DNA of 64,000 nucleotides from NCBI RefSeq assembly GCF_014650035.1, contig NZ_BMUE01000010.1, positions 228,924 through 292,923 of the forward strand. The letters are read 5' to 3'. Position numbers and translations under genes: made by a program. A model generated the notes under the pieces. The model was not told where the DNA came from, searched no databases, and saw only the letters and a program-made list of their open reading frames with translations. Numbering within the stretch: position 1 is the first letter of the stretch; each line of letters opens with the position of its first letter. Positions 26,774 through 35,086 of the stretch are shown here, in pieces. This stretch comes from Streptomyces lucensis JCM 4490. GTDB taxonomy: Bacteria > Actinomycetota > Actinomycetes > Streptomycetales > Streptomycetaceae.

Positions 26774-27991
26774 GTGCCTCGTACCGTCAGGGACGTCGTC
26801 TTCGTCGACGGCGTCCGTACCCCGTTCGGCAAGGCGGGCCCGAAGGGCATCTACCACGAGACCCGCGCCGACGACCTGGTCGTCAAGGCGATCCGGGAGC
26901 TGCTGCGCCGTAACCCCGGCCTGGACCCCCAGAAGATCGACGAGGTCGCCATCGCGGCGACCACGCAGATCGGCGACCAGGGCCTGACCCTCGGCCGCAC
27001 GGCCGGCATCCTCGCGGGCCTGCCTCAGTCCGTGCCCGGCTACTCGATCGACCGCATGTGCGCCGGCGCCCTGACCGCCGTGACCGCCACCGCCGGCTCG
27101 ATCGCGTTCGGCGCGTACGACGCCGTCATCGCCGGTGGCGTGGAGCACATGGGCCGCCACCCGATGGGCGAGGGCGTGGACCCCAACCCGCGCTTCGTCA
27201 GCGAGAAGCTGGTCGACGAGTCCGCGCTGTTCATGGGCATGACGGCGGAGAACCTGCACGACCGCTACCCGCACATCACCAAGCTGCGCGCCGACGAGTA
27301 CGCGGTGCGCTCGCAGGAGAAGGCCGCCAAGGCGTACGCCAACGGCAAGATCCAGCAGGACCTGGTGCCGATCTCGGTGCGCCGGACGAACGCGGAGGCC
27401 GGCGAGACCGGCTGGGGCCTCGTCACCGCCGACGAGCCGATGCGTCCGGGCACCACCCTGGAGAACCTGCAGGGCCTCAAGACCCCGTTCCGCGTGCACG
27501 GCCGGGTCACCGCCGGCAACGCGGCCGGCCTGAACGACGGCGCCACCGCGTCGATCATCGCCAGCGAGGACTTCGCCCGCGAGAACGGCCTGCCGGTCAA
27601 GATGCGCCTGGTCTCCTACGCCTTCGCGGGCGTGGAGCCGGAGGTCATGGGCTACGGCCCGATCCCGGCCACGGAGAAGGCCCTCGCCAAGGCGGGCCTG
27701 TCCATCTCCGACATCGGCCTGTTCGAGATCAACGAGGCCTTCGCCATCCAGGTCCTGGCCTTCCTCGACCACTACGGGATCGCGGACGACGACGAGCGCG
27801 TCAACCAGTACGGCGGCGCGATCGCCTTCGGCCACCCGCTGGCCTCCTCCGGTGTCCGCCTGATGACGCAGCTGGCCCGCCAGTTCGAGGAGCAGCCGCA
27901 GGTCCGCTACGGCCTGACCACCATGTGCGTCGGCTTCGGCATGGGCGCGACGGTCATCTGGGAGAACCCGCACTTCGAGGGGGACAAGTGA
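26774..27991 (+). CDS. fadA: Acetyl-CoA acyltransferase (thiolase), beta-oxidation
   Basis: Thiolytic cleavage of 3-ketoacyl-CoA. 405 residues with nucleophile Cys96 (SIDRMCAGAL), the EINEAFA block, catalytic His in GGAIAFGHPLASSG and second Cys in TMCVGFGMG. The GTG at 26774 is set by GGAGGAG upstream; a longer in-frame reading from 26726 lies in the promoter. It overlaps the next gene by 4 bp (GTGA), so thiolase and FadB-type enzyme form a coupled two-subunit beta-oxidation operon. Confidence 0.94.
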   Translation: MPRTVRDVVFVDGVRTPFGKAGPKGIYHETRADDLVVKAIRELLRRNPGLDPQKIDEVAIAATTQIGDQGLTLGRTAGILAGLPQSVPGYSIDRMCAGALTAVTATAGSIAFGAYDAVIAGGVEHMGRHPMGEGVDPNPRFVSEKLVDESALFMGMTAENLHDRYPHITKLRADEYAVRSQEKAAKAYANGKIQQDLVPISVRRTNAEAGETGWGLVTADEPMRPGTTLENLQGLKTPFRVHGRVTAGNAAGLNDGATASIIASEDFARENGLPVKMRLVSYAFAGVEPEVMGYGPIPATEKALAKAGLSISDIGLFEINEAFAIQVLAFLDHYGIADDDERVNQYGGAIAFGHPLASSGVRLMTQLARQFEEQPQVRYGLTTMCVGFGMGATVIWENPHFEGDK

Positions 27992-30117
27992 GCACCACCA
28001 CCGAGCTTCTGAAGCAGGCTTCGGACCTGTTCCCCGACGAGGTCGTCACCAGCGCGCACGTGCGCCACTTCGACCTGCCGTTCGGCGCCGGCCGCTTCGC
28101 GCTGATCACGCTGGACAACGGCCTGGACCACACCAAGCCCACCACCTTCGGCCCGGCCTCGCTGGCGAACCTGGACGCCGCCATCGACCAGGTCGAGAAG
28201 GAGGCGGCCGAGGGCGCGATCGTCGGCGCCGGCATCACCGGCAAGCCGTTCATCTTCGCGGTCGGCGCCGACCTCAAGGGCGTGGAGATCCTCAAGGAGC
28301 GCGACCACGCGGTCGCCATCGGCAAGGGCGGCCACGAGGTCTTCAAGCGCCTGGCGCAGCTGGCCGTGCCGACCTTCGCCTACTACAACGGCGCGGCCAT
28401 GGGCGGCGGCGTCGAGGTCGGTCTGCACTGCACCTACCGGACCGTCTCCAAGGCGATCCCGGCGTTCTCCCTTCCCGAGGTCTTCCTCGGTCTGGTCCCG
28501 GGCTGGGGCGGCTGCACGCTGCTGCCGAACCTGATCGGCGCCGAGAAGGCCGTCTCGGTCATCATCGAGAACAGCCTCAACCAGAACAAGCAGCTCAAGG
28601 GCAAGCAGGTCTTCGAGCTGGGCATCGCGGACGCCCTGTTCGAGGGCGCCGACTTCCTGGAGCAGTCGCTGCTGTGGACCGCTCAGGTCCTCAAGGGCGA
28701 CATCGAGGTCGAGCGCCCGGTCATCGACCGCGGCGAGGCCTGGGACCAGGCCGTCGCCAAGGGCCGCTTCGTCGCGGACTCCAAGGTGCACGGCGCGGCT
28801 CCGGCCGCCTACCGCGCGCTGGACATCATCGCGGCCGCCAAGAACGGCGAGCTGCAGCAGGGTTACGACGCCGAGGACCAGGCGCTCGCCGACCTGATGA
28901 TGGGCGGCGAACTCCGCTCGGGCATCTACGCGTTCAACCTCGTCCAGAAGCGCGGCAAGCGTCCCGCCGGCGCCCCGGACAAGAACCTGGCCCGCCCGGT
29001 CACCAAGGTCGGCGTCGTCGGCGCCGGTCTGATGGCCAGCCAGCTCGCGCTGCTCTTCCTGCGCCGCCTGGAGGTGCCGGTCGTGCTGACCGACATCGAC
29101 CAGGAGCGCGTCGACAAGGGTGTGGGCTACGTCCACGCCGAGATCGACAAGCTGCTCGGCAAGGGCCGGATCAACCAGGACAAGGCCAACCGCCTCAAGG
29201 CGCTGGTGACCGGTGTCCTGGACAAGGCCGAGGGCTTCGCGGACGCCGACTTCATCATCGAAGCGGTGTTCGAGGAGATGGGCGTCAAGCAGAACGTGTT
29301 CGCGGAGGTCGAGGCGGTCGCCCCCGCCCACGCCGTCCTCGCGACGAACACCTCCTCCCTCTCCGTGTCGGAGATGGCGTCGAAGCTCAAGCACCCGGAG
29401 CGGGTCGTCGGCTTCCACTTCTTCAACCCGGTCGCGGTCCTGCCGCTGCTGGAGATCGTCCGCGGCGAGAAGACGGACGACGCCTCCCTGGCGACCGCCT
29501 TCGCGGTGGCCAGGAAGCTGAAGAAGACGGCGGTTCTGGTGAAGGACGCCCCGGCGTTCGTCGTGAACCGCATCCTCACCCGCTTCATGGGAGAGATCCA
29601 GAACGTCATCGACGAGGGCACCCCCGTCGAGGTCGCCGAGAAGGCCGTCGAGCCGCTCGGTCTGCCGATGTCGCCGCTGGTGCTCCTGGAGCTGGTCGGC
29701 CCGGCGATCGGTCTGCACGTCTCCGAGACGCTGCACGGCGCGTTCCCGGACCGCTTCACGGTCTCCCCCAACCTCAAGGCGGTCGTCGAGGCGGGCAAGC
29801 GCGGCTTCTACGTCTACGACAGCGGCAAGCCGGAGCTGGACCCGGAGGTCGCCGCGCTGCTCAAGCAGGGCGACGTCGTCCTGACGGAGGAGCAGGTGCG
29901 GGCGCGGGTGCTCGACGCGGTGGCGCAGGAGATCGGGCTCATGCTCGACGAGGGCGTCGTCGCCGAGGCCCAGGACATCGACCTGTGCCTGATCACGGGC
30001 GCCGGCTGGCCCTTCCACTTGGGCGGCATCACGCCGTACCTGGACCGCGAGGGTGTCTCGGAGCGCGTGAACGGCAAGAGGTTCCTGGCCCCGGGCGTGG
30101 CGTCGGTCCCGGCGTAA
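27988..30117 (+). CDS. fadB: FadB-type 3-hydroxyacyl-CoA dehydrogenase / enoyl-CoA hydratase
   Basis: 709 residues. An enoyl-CoA hydratase domain (about 25-290) with the oxyanion blocks FAVGADLKG and YNGAAMGGGVEVGLHC, and PEVFLGLVPGWGG carrying a catalytic-type Glu. The 3-hydroxyacyl-CoA dehydrogenase part (about 330-700) has the NAD fold KVGVVGAGLMASQLALLF, NTSSLSVSEMA and the catalytic His in GFHFFNPVAVLPLLEI. This is the alpha subunit of a trifunctional-like complex with the thiolase encoded just upstream. A hairpin ends the operon. Confidence 0.94.
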   Translation: MSTTTELLKQASDLFPDEVVTSAHVRHFDLPFGAGRFALITLDNGLDHTKPTTFGPASLANLDAAIDQVEKEAAEGAIVGAGITGKPFIFAVGADLKGVEILKERDHAVAIGKGGHEVFKRLAQLAVPTFAYYNGAAMGGGVEVGLHCTYRTVSKAIPAFSLPEVFLGLVPGWGGCTLLPNLIGAEKAVSVIIENSLNQNKQLKGKQVFELGIADALFEGADFLEQSLLWTAQVLKGDIEVERPVIDRGEAWDQAVAKGRFVADSKVHGAAPAAYRALDIIAAAKNGELQQGYDAEDQALADLMMGGELRSGIYAFNLVQKRGKRPAGAPDKNLARPVTKVGVVGAGLMASQLALLFLRRLEVPVVLTDIDQERVDKGVGYVHAEIDKLLGKGRINQDKANRLKALVTGVLDKAEGFADADFIIEAVFEEMGVKQNVFAEVEAVAPAHAVLATNTSSLSVSEMASKLKHPERVVGFHFFNPVAVLPLLEIVRGEKTDDASLATAFAVARKLKKTAVLVKDAPAFVVNRILTRFMGEIQNVIDEGTPVEVAEKAVEPLGLPMSPLVLLELVGPAIGLHVSETLHGAFPDRFTVSPNLKAVVEAGKRGFYVYDSGKPELDPEVAALLKQGDVVLTEEQVRARVLDAVAQEIGLMLDEGVVAEAQDIDLCLITGAGWPFHLGGITPYLDREGVSERVNGKRFLAPGVASVPA

Positions 30118-30136
30118 GCGCCGTACCGGTGTGAAG

Positions 30137-30164
30137 AGGGCCTCCGCCTCCGGGCGGGGGCCCT
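30137..30164 (+). terminator. Terminator between fadB and the convergent propeller gene
   Basis: GGGCCTCCGCC (30138-30148) pairs with GGCGGGGGCCC (30153-30163), loop 4 nt, one G-U pair, plus a flanking A-T pair. It serves both convergent genes. Confidence 0.65.
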
Positions 30165-30179
30165 TCGCCGTGGCCGGCG

Positions 30180-31196
30180 TCAGACCTGCCGCCAGGCCTC
30201 CAGCGCGAGCCCCGGCTCGTCCTTCCGCCGGGTCAGCAACAGCCCGCCGGTCGACGGGGACAACGTTGCCGCGACCACCCGCTCGTTCTCGTCCGTCGCC
30301 ACGGACACCCGTGCGTCCAGCGGGAGTCGCGGGCCGGACTCGGTCCACCAGGCGCCCGCCGACTCCAGCTCCGTCGGATAGGCGGCGAAGGCGACCCGGC
30401 CGCTCGCGGACCGCTGGGCGAGCAGGGTGCAGTCGTGGCCGTCCAGGTCGCAGCGGACCGCCGAGACGGGGCCGGAGCCGGCCGAGGGCAGCAGGGTGAC
30501 CGGCTTGCCCCCGGGGCGCCAGGCGCACAGGTCGCCGGAGGTGTCGGTGTAGAAGACGGTCGTGCCGTCGGCGGACGTGGCGAGGGCGCTGAGGGTGCCC
30601 GGGCGGACCGGCGCCTGCAGGGCCTCCTGGCGTACGGGCTGGGCGCCGGGCGTCTCCTGACGCCAGTGCAGCAGGCCCCCGGGGACGGCCGCGTACAGCT
30701 CGACGCGGCCGGACTCCCCCGTCACCGCCGCGAGACCGTCCTGGACCTCCGTGCCCTCGAGGTCCCGCCAGGGATCCCAGCCGCCCTTCTCCTTCTGCGC
30801 GACCATGCTCACTCCCCCGCCCGCGTTGCGGACGAAGACGTGGGCCCGGCCCTGGGCGTCCACGGCGACGGCCGGTGTGCCGGTGCGGTCGCCCTTCTTG
30901 TTCGGGTGGCCGATGGGGGTCCAGTCCAGGGCCGCGAGACGCGGGCGGAAGTGGGTGGAGTGCACGAGCCCCGCCTCGCCCTTGACGGTGGGCCGCCAGG
31001 AGACGAGGTGAGCGTAGCCGTCGGCGCCCTGGCCGAGCGCCAGGACGGGGTGCAGCTTCTGGTCGCCGCCGACCTTGCGCTCGGCGGTCCAGGGGCCGCC
31101 GGGGCCGCTCTCCGCCCGGCACAGGACGGCGGCGCCCGACAGCCGGTAGACACTGAGCCGGCCGTCTCGGCCGCGCATGAGCCAATCGCCGTTCAC
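30180..31196 (-). CDS. Putative PLL-like beta-propeller protein
   Basis: 338 residues of evenly spaced beta-strand modules of the type 'GTPAVAVDAQGRAHVFVRNAG', 'GLAAVTGESGRVELYAAVPGG' and 'LSALATSADGTTVFYTDTSG' (each about 45-50 residues), as in PLL/tectonin-type propellers that bind glycans. No signal peptide is visible, so it may be cytoplasmic. The function is unknown. The GTG start at 31196 is the first in frame; an ATG at 31178 is an alternative. Divergent from the NYN-like gene, 120 bp apart. Confidence 0.6.
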   Translation of the reverse strand: MNGDWLMRGRDGRLSVYRLSGAAVLCRAESGPGGPWTAERKVGGDQKLHPVLALGQGADGYAHLVSWRPTVKGEAGLVHSTHFRPRLAALDWTPIGHPNKKGDRTGTPAVAVDAQGRAHVFVRNAGGGVSMVAQKEKGGWDPWRDLEGTEVQDGLAAVTGESGRVELYAAVPGGLLHWRQETPGAQPVRQEALQAPVRPGTLSALATSADGTTVFYTDTSGDLCAWRPGGKPVTLLPSAGSGPVSAVRCDLDGHDCTLLAQRSASGRVAFAAYPTELESAGAWWTESGPRLPLDARVSVATDENERVVAATLSPSTGGLLLTRRKDEPGLALEAWRQV

Positions 31197-31269
31197 CGGT
31201 TCACTCTAAGCCGGTCGTCCGCCGGCCCGTGGCCCGGCCCCGGGCCACGGGCCGGCGGACGTGGGGTGT

Positions 31270-31301
31270 GGGGGCATGGGGGCATGGGGGCATGGGGGCA
31301 T
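31270..31301 (+). repeat. Four tandem GGGGGCAT repeats (G-quadruplex motif) before the NYN-like gene
   Basis: The 8-mer GGGGGCAT is repeated four times exactly, giving four runs of five G separated by CAT on the coding strand. Each copy carries an ATG in a different frame (31276, 31284, 31292, 31300); only 31284 is in frame with the downstream gene. It ends 15 bp before the chosen ATG. Confidence 0.85.
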
Positions 31302-31316
31302 GGGACCCTTGGCGGC

Positions 31317-31682
31317 ATGGACGAGCCGCTGCTGGTGATCGTGGACGGCGCGAACGTCGTGGGGTCGCGGCCCGACGGCTGGTGGCGGGACCGCAAGGGG
31401 GCCGCTGAACGGCTGCGGGACCGGCTGGCCGCCGGGGGGCTGCCCGGTCACGCCGAGCCCGTGGAGATGGTGCTCGTCGTCGAGGGCGCGGCGCGCGGGG
31501 TGGAGTCCGTGCCGGGGGTACGGGTGGAGCCGGCGTCCGGGAGCGGTGACGACCGGATCGTGGAGCTGACCGCCGAACACGCCGGCCGTCACCGGCTGGT
31601 GGTCACCGCGGACCGTGGACTGCGCGGCAGGGTGACCGCGCTGGGCGCGGAGGTGACCGGCCCCCGCGTCCTCCTCGGCTGA
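31317..31682 (+). CDS. NYN/PIN-like small nuclease-fold protein
   Basis: 121 residues. The acidic pattern of the NYN/PIN fold is visible: VDGANVVGSRPDGWWRDR at the N-terminus (Asp with Asn), GSGDDRIVEL in the middle and VVTADRGLRGRV near the end. Relatives are often labelled NTP pyrophosphohydrolase or NYN domain proteins; RNase activity is plausible but not shown. The ATG at 31317 is chosen; an in-frame ATG inside the GGGGGCAT repeats (31284) would add 11 residues. No ordinary ribosome site is present. Confidence 0.7.
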   Translation: MDEPLLVIVDGANVVGSRPDGWWRDRKGAAERLRDRLAAGGLPGHAEPVEMVLVVEGAARGVESVPGVRVEPASGSGDDRIVELTAEHAGRHRLVVTADRGLRGRVTALGAEVTGPRVLLG

Positions 31683-31739
31683 TCCCTCGCCGGGGGCTCG
31701 GCCGCCTTCGTCCGCGGGTGCGTCGTGGTCGACCGCGCA

Positions 31740-31755
31740 GTTCCCCGCGCCCCTG
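31740..31755 (+). repeat. Dispersed Streptomyces intergenic motif GTTCCCCGCGCCCCTG (copy 2)
   Basis: Identical to the inverse of 20590-20605; sits 10 bp before the 70-bp repeat, between convergent gene ends. Confidence 0.6.
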
Positions 31756-31764
31756 GGCGCAGTC

Positions 31765-31834
31765 GCGGGCAGTCGTGCCGCTGGGGCGGCACGGGTGGGC
31801 GCTGGGGGTCCCCCCTCTGGGGGAGGCACCCCGC
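31765..31834 (+). repeat. 70-bp dispersed intergenic repeat (copy 2)
   Basis: Matches 26257-26325 at nearly all positions, including the CGTGCCGC/GCGGCACG hairpin and GGGGGAGGCACCCCGC end. It lies between the convergent NYN-like and GT39-like genes and may serve as their terminator. Confidence 0.7.
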
Positions 31835-31855
31835 GAGCGCCGGTGAGCGGAACCG

Positions 31856-33310
31856 CTACTCCGCCCGGGCGTACAGCACCGCGCCGTCCACCCGGTCCAC
31901 CTCCTCGTAGCCGGTCGCGAGCAGGCGGCGCAGGGTGGGGACACGGTCGGGGGCGTAGGGCCGGCCCCGGGAGTCGTCCACGACGAGCGCGGGGCGGTGC
32001 GCGCTCATCTCCCGGCGGAACACCGGCCAGGCGCCCGGCACGGCGTACTTCTCGCCGACCCGCGGACCGTCCCGGCCGCCGCTGTAGTTGGTGAGCAGGC
32101 CCGCGGTGAGGAAACGGGTGGCGGGGGTCCGGCCGGACAGCCAGTACGTCTCGGGGTGCATCCCCCAGACGAGGACCCGGTCGGCCGACGTGGTGCGCCG
32201 TTCGAGGGCGGCGGCGAGCCGCTGCGCGTGGGTGAGTTCGGCACGCGGGGCGAACAGGCCCCAGGCGAGGAAGAGGACGCAGCAGCAGACCGACGCGAGC
32301 ACGGCGGACACCTGCCGCTCCCGGGGCAGGAACCGCAGCGCCGCGGTGGCCAGCAGGGCGATCGGCGCGGTGAGCTGGAGGTAGTAGTGGCCGAAGAAGT
32401 GGAAGCCGAGGGTCACGGCGGCGGCCGAGGAGGCCAGCCACAGCCACAGGTCGGCCGACGGACCGCGCCCGTCGCGCAGGGCCCGTGCGACGGGCGGGAT
32501 CAGGGCCGCCGAGGCGCCGGCCAGGAGCGCCGCGTTGGCCAGGGCCCGGTTCAGGACGTGGAGCCCCGACCCGCTGAGAGTGGCGTACGTTGCTGAGCCG
32601 GTCACCGTCCAGAACAGGAATCCGGCCGGGTCGGTCAGCAGGGCCGCGCCGAGCACCGGAACGGCGAACCCGGCCGCCAGCCGCAGTACGGCCGTGCGCG
32701 GGGCGTCGGCCTGCCGGTGCAGCAGCCAGGCCACCGGCAGCAGCACCGCACCGCCGGTCTGCTTGGCGAGGAACGCGGCGGCGACGGCGGCCCCGGCCCC
32801 GCCCCAGCGCCCGCGGTCGGCACACCACAGGGCGGCGGCCGTGCCGGGCAGTATGAACACCTCGAAGACGGCCGCCTGCGCGTCCTCGGGGTTCAGCCCG
32901 ACGGAGAGCAGCAGGTACAGGATCCCGGCGGTGCGTCCGGCGGTGTCGCCCCAGCGGCGGCGGGCCACGGAGGCCAGCAGGGCGGCGGTGAGCAGCTGGG
33001 CGAGGACCGCCAGCACCCTGAGCGGGGTCAGTGAGCCGGAGCCGCAGACCGCGAAGGCGGCCTCGTACAGCCAGGGCACCAGGGGCGGCTTGCGGTCCAC
33101 GACCGTCTCGTACAGCCGGCCGCCCTGCGCGAGGAGACCCGCCTGGACGGCGAGGAAGCCCTCGTCCGGGTTCCACAGCGGGCGGACGAAGGACGGTACC
33201 CGGGTGAGGCAGGCCAGGGCCGCCAGCATGGGCAGCAGCCGTGTCCAGTACGCCGTCCGGGTGGCCGCGGGCCGTGCGGAGGTGAGCGGGGCGGCGGGCA
33301 TGGGCAGCAC
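31856..33310 (-). CDS. GT39/PMT-like membrane glycosyltransferase
   Basis: About 484 residues, roughly ten transmembrane helices in the N-terminal 370 residues, then a soluble C-terminal region. The first extracytoplasmic loop carries RPLWNPDEGFLAVQAGLL, with an acidic Asp-Glu pair as in the catalytic loop of polyprenyl-phosphate-dependent GT-C enzymes, and VVDRKPPLVPWLY follows. Acceptor unknown. I start at a GTG that lies 7 nt after the -10-like TAGCGT (minus strand); an upstream ATG at 33355 and a downstream ATG at 33301 are possible. Confidence 0.72.
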   Translation of the reverse strand: MLPMPAAPLTSARPAATRTAYWTRLLPMLAALACLTRVPSFVRPLWNPDEGFLAVQAGLLAQGGRLYETVVDRKPPLVPWLYEAAFAVCGSGSLTPLRVLAVLAQLLTAALLASVARRRWGDTAGRTAGILYLLLSVGLNPEDAQAAVFEVFILPGTAAALWCADRGRWGGAGAAVAAAFLAKQTGGAVLLPVAWLLHRQADAPRTAVLRLAAGFAVPVLGAALLTDPAGFLFWTVTGSATYATLSGSGLHVLNRALANAALLAGASAALIPPVARALRDGRGPSADLWLWLASSAAAVTLGFHFFGHYYLQLTAPIALLATAALRFLPRERQVSAVLASVCCCVLFLAWGLFAPRAELTHAQRLAAALERRTTSADRVLVWGMHPETYWLSGRTPATRFLTAGLLTNYSGGRDGPRVGEKYAVPGAWPVFRREMSAHRPALVVDDSRGRPYAPDRVPTLRRLLATGYEEVDRVDGAVLYARAE

Positions 33311-33408
33311 GGACAGCACGCTATCCGGCCCCGCACCTCCGGCGAAGCGGAACATACGGGGCTGAAGGGAGCGATCGGCGAACGGGGCGGAGGGAAGCGA
33401 TCGGCCGC

Positions 33409-34932
33409 CTACCTCTTGTCCCCGGGCGGCGGCCCGGACAGCTCACCCGCCGCGGCCTGCTCGCGCAGGGCGAGCAGGCTGTGCTTGCGGCCGTAGAGGA
33501 GGTAGACCACGATGCCGATGACCATCCAGACGGCGAAGCGGAGCCAGGTCTCGGCGGGCAGGTTGAGCATCAGCCACAGCGTGGCGCACACGGACACGAT
33601 CGGGACCACCGGGACCCAGGGGGTGCGGAACGCGCGGGGCAGGTCGGGGCGCGTCCTGCGCAGGATGATCACGCTGATCGCGACGACGACGAACGCGAAC
33701 AGCGTGCCGATGTTCACCAGTTCGGCCAGCTCGCTCAGGCTGGTGAACCCGGCCACGACCGCGATGATGACGCCGAGCAGGATGGTCGGCCGGTGCGGGG
33801 TCTTGAAGCGCGGGTGGACGCGGGAGAAGAAGCGCGGCAGCAGGCCGTCGCGGCTCATCGCGAAGAACACCCGGGTCTGGCCCAGCAGCAGGATCATGCA
33901 GACGGTCGTCAGGCCGACGGCGGCGCCGAAACTGATCACGCCCGCGTACCAGGGGTGCCCGACGGCCTTGAAGGCGTCGGCGAGCGGGGCCTCCACCGAC
34001 AGGCGCGTGTACTTCTGCATGCCGGTGACGACGACGGAGACGGCGACGTAGAGCACCGTGCAGATGAGCAGCGAGCCGAGGATGCCGCGGGGCATGTCCC
34101 GCTGGGGGTTGCGGGTCTCCTCGGCGGCCGTGGCGACGATGTCGAAGCCGATGAACGCGAAGAACACCACCGAGGCGGCGGTGAAGATGCCCATCACGCC
34201 GAAGTTGGCGGGCGCCCAGCCGAACATCAGCTGGATGAGCGGGGCCTTGAGGCTGCCGCCCGCCGGTACGGGCTCGGGGTGCGGGACGAACGGCTTGTAG
34301 TTCTCGCCGTGGATGAAGAAGGCGCCGGCGATGATCACGATGAGGACGACGGCCACCTTGATGGCGACCACGATGGAGGTGATCCGGGCGGACAGCTTCA
34401 TCCCGAGCACGAGGATGCCGGTGAGCACCAGGACGAGCGCCGCGGCGAGGATGTCGAAGCCGAACCCGGTGGCGTTGTCCCGGCCGGCCAGGTACGCCGG
34501 CAGGTGCCAGCCCGCGTTGTCGAGCAGCGAGCGGATGTAGCCGGACCAGCCGACGGCCACCACCGCCGTACCGAGGGCGAACTCCAGGACGAGGTCCCAG
34601 CCGATGATCCAGGCGGGCAGTTCGCCGAGGGAGGCGTACGAGAAGGTGTACGCGGAACCCGCCACGGGGACCGTGGAGGCGAACTCGGCGTAGCACAGAG
34701 CGGCGAGCGCGCACACCACGCCGGCCGCCACGAAGGCCAGGGACACCGCCGGGCCGGCGTTGTTCTTGGCGACCTGTCCGGTGAGGACGAAGATACCGGT
34801 GCCGATGATGACACCCACGCCGAAGACGGTCAGATCGAGGGCGGAGAGGGACTTCTTGAGCGAATGCTCGGGTTCCTCCGTGTCCCGGATGGACTGCTCG
34901 ACGTTCTTCGTCCTGAAGAGCGCGCTGCTCAC
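33409..34932 (-). CDS. APC-superfamily cationic amino acid permease
   Basis: 507 residues with 12 or more transmembrane segments and the APC motif GVGVIIGTGIFVLTGQVA near the N-terminus; EETRNPQRDMPRGI is the loop typical of the CAT/YfnA subgroup. Imports basic or branched amino acids by proton symport. A GGAGG ribosome site lies before the GTG at 34932. It is transcribed alone, away from dxs, with 154 bp between the dxs stop and this start. Confidence 0.9.
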   Translation of the reverse strand: MSSALFRTKNVEQSIRDTEEPEHSLKKSLSALDLTVFGVGVIIGTGIFVLTGQVAKNNAGPAVSLAFVAAGVVCALAALCYAEFASTVPVAGSAYTFSYASLGELPAWIIGWDLVLEFALGTAVVAVGWSGYIRSLLDNAGWHLPAYLAGRDNATGFGFDILAAALVLVLTGILVLGMKLSARITSIVVAIKVAVVLIVIIAGAFFIHGENYKPFVPHPEPVPAGGSLKAPLIQLMFGWAPANFGVMGIFTAASVVFFAFIGFDIVATAAEETRNPQRDMPRGILGSLLICTVLYVAVSVVVTGMQKYTRLSVEAPLADAFKAVGHPWYAGVISFGAAVGLTTVCMILLLGQTRVFFAMSRDGLLPRFFSRVHPRFKTPHRPTILLGVIIAVVAGFTSLSELAELVNIGTLFAFVVVAISVIILRRTRPDLPRAFRTPWVPVVPIVSVCATLWLMLNLPAETWLRFAVWMVIGIVVYLLYGRKHSLLALREQAAAGELSGPPPGDKR

Positions 34933-35028
34933 GTGCCTACCTCCCACGCTTGTGAGACCTCGATATGGCTCAACATGATCGAGAGGACCGGGTACGCGTG
35001 TGCCCCGGCAAAGGCAGGTTCACGCAAT

Positions 35029-35070
35029 CGGGCCGGTTCCGCCACCGGGAGAGGCGGCGGGACCGGCCCG
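35029..35070 (-). terminator. Terminator after dxs
   Basis: CGGGCCGGT (35029-35037) pairs with ACCGGCCCG (35062-35070), with a second inner stem CCGCC/GGCGG; 17 bp after the dxs stop on the minus strand. Confidence 0.65.
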
Positions 35071-35086
35071 TAAGGCGCTGTTCGCG

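Noticed and set aside
27907..31185. 1092-codon minus-strand open frame opposite fadB
   Set aside because: Shadow of fadB and, in another frame, of the propeller gene; composition is not protein-like.
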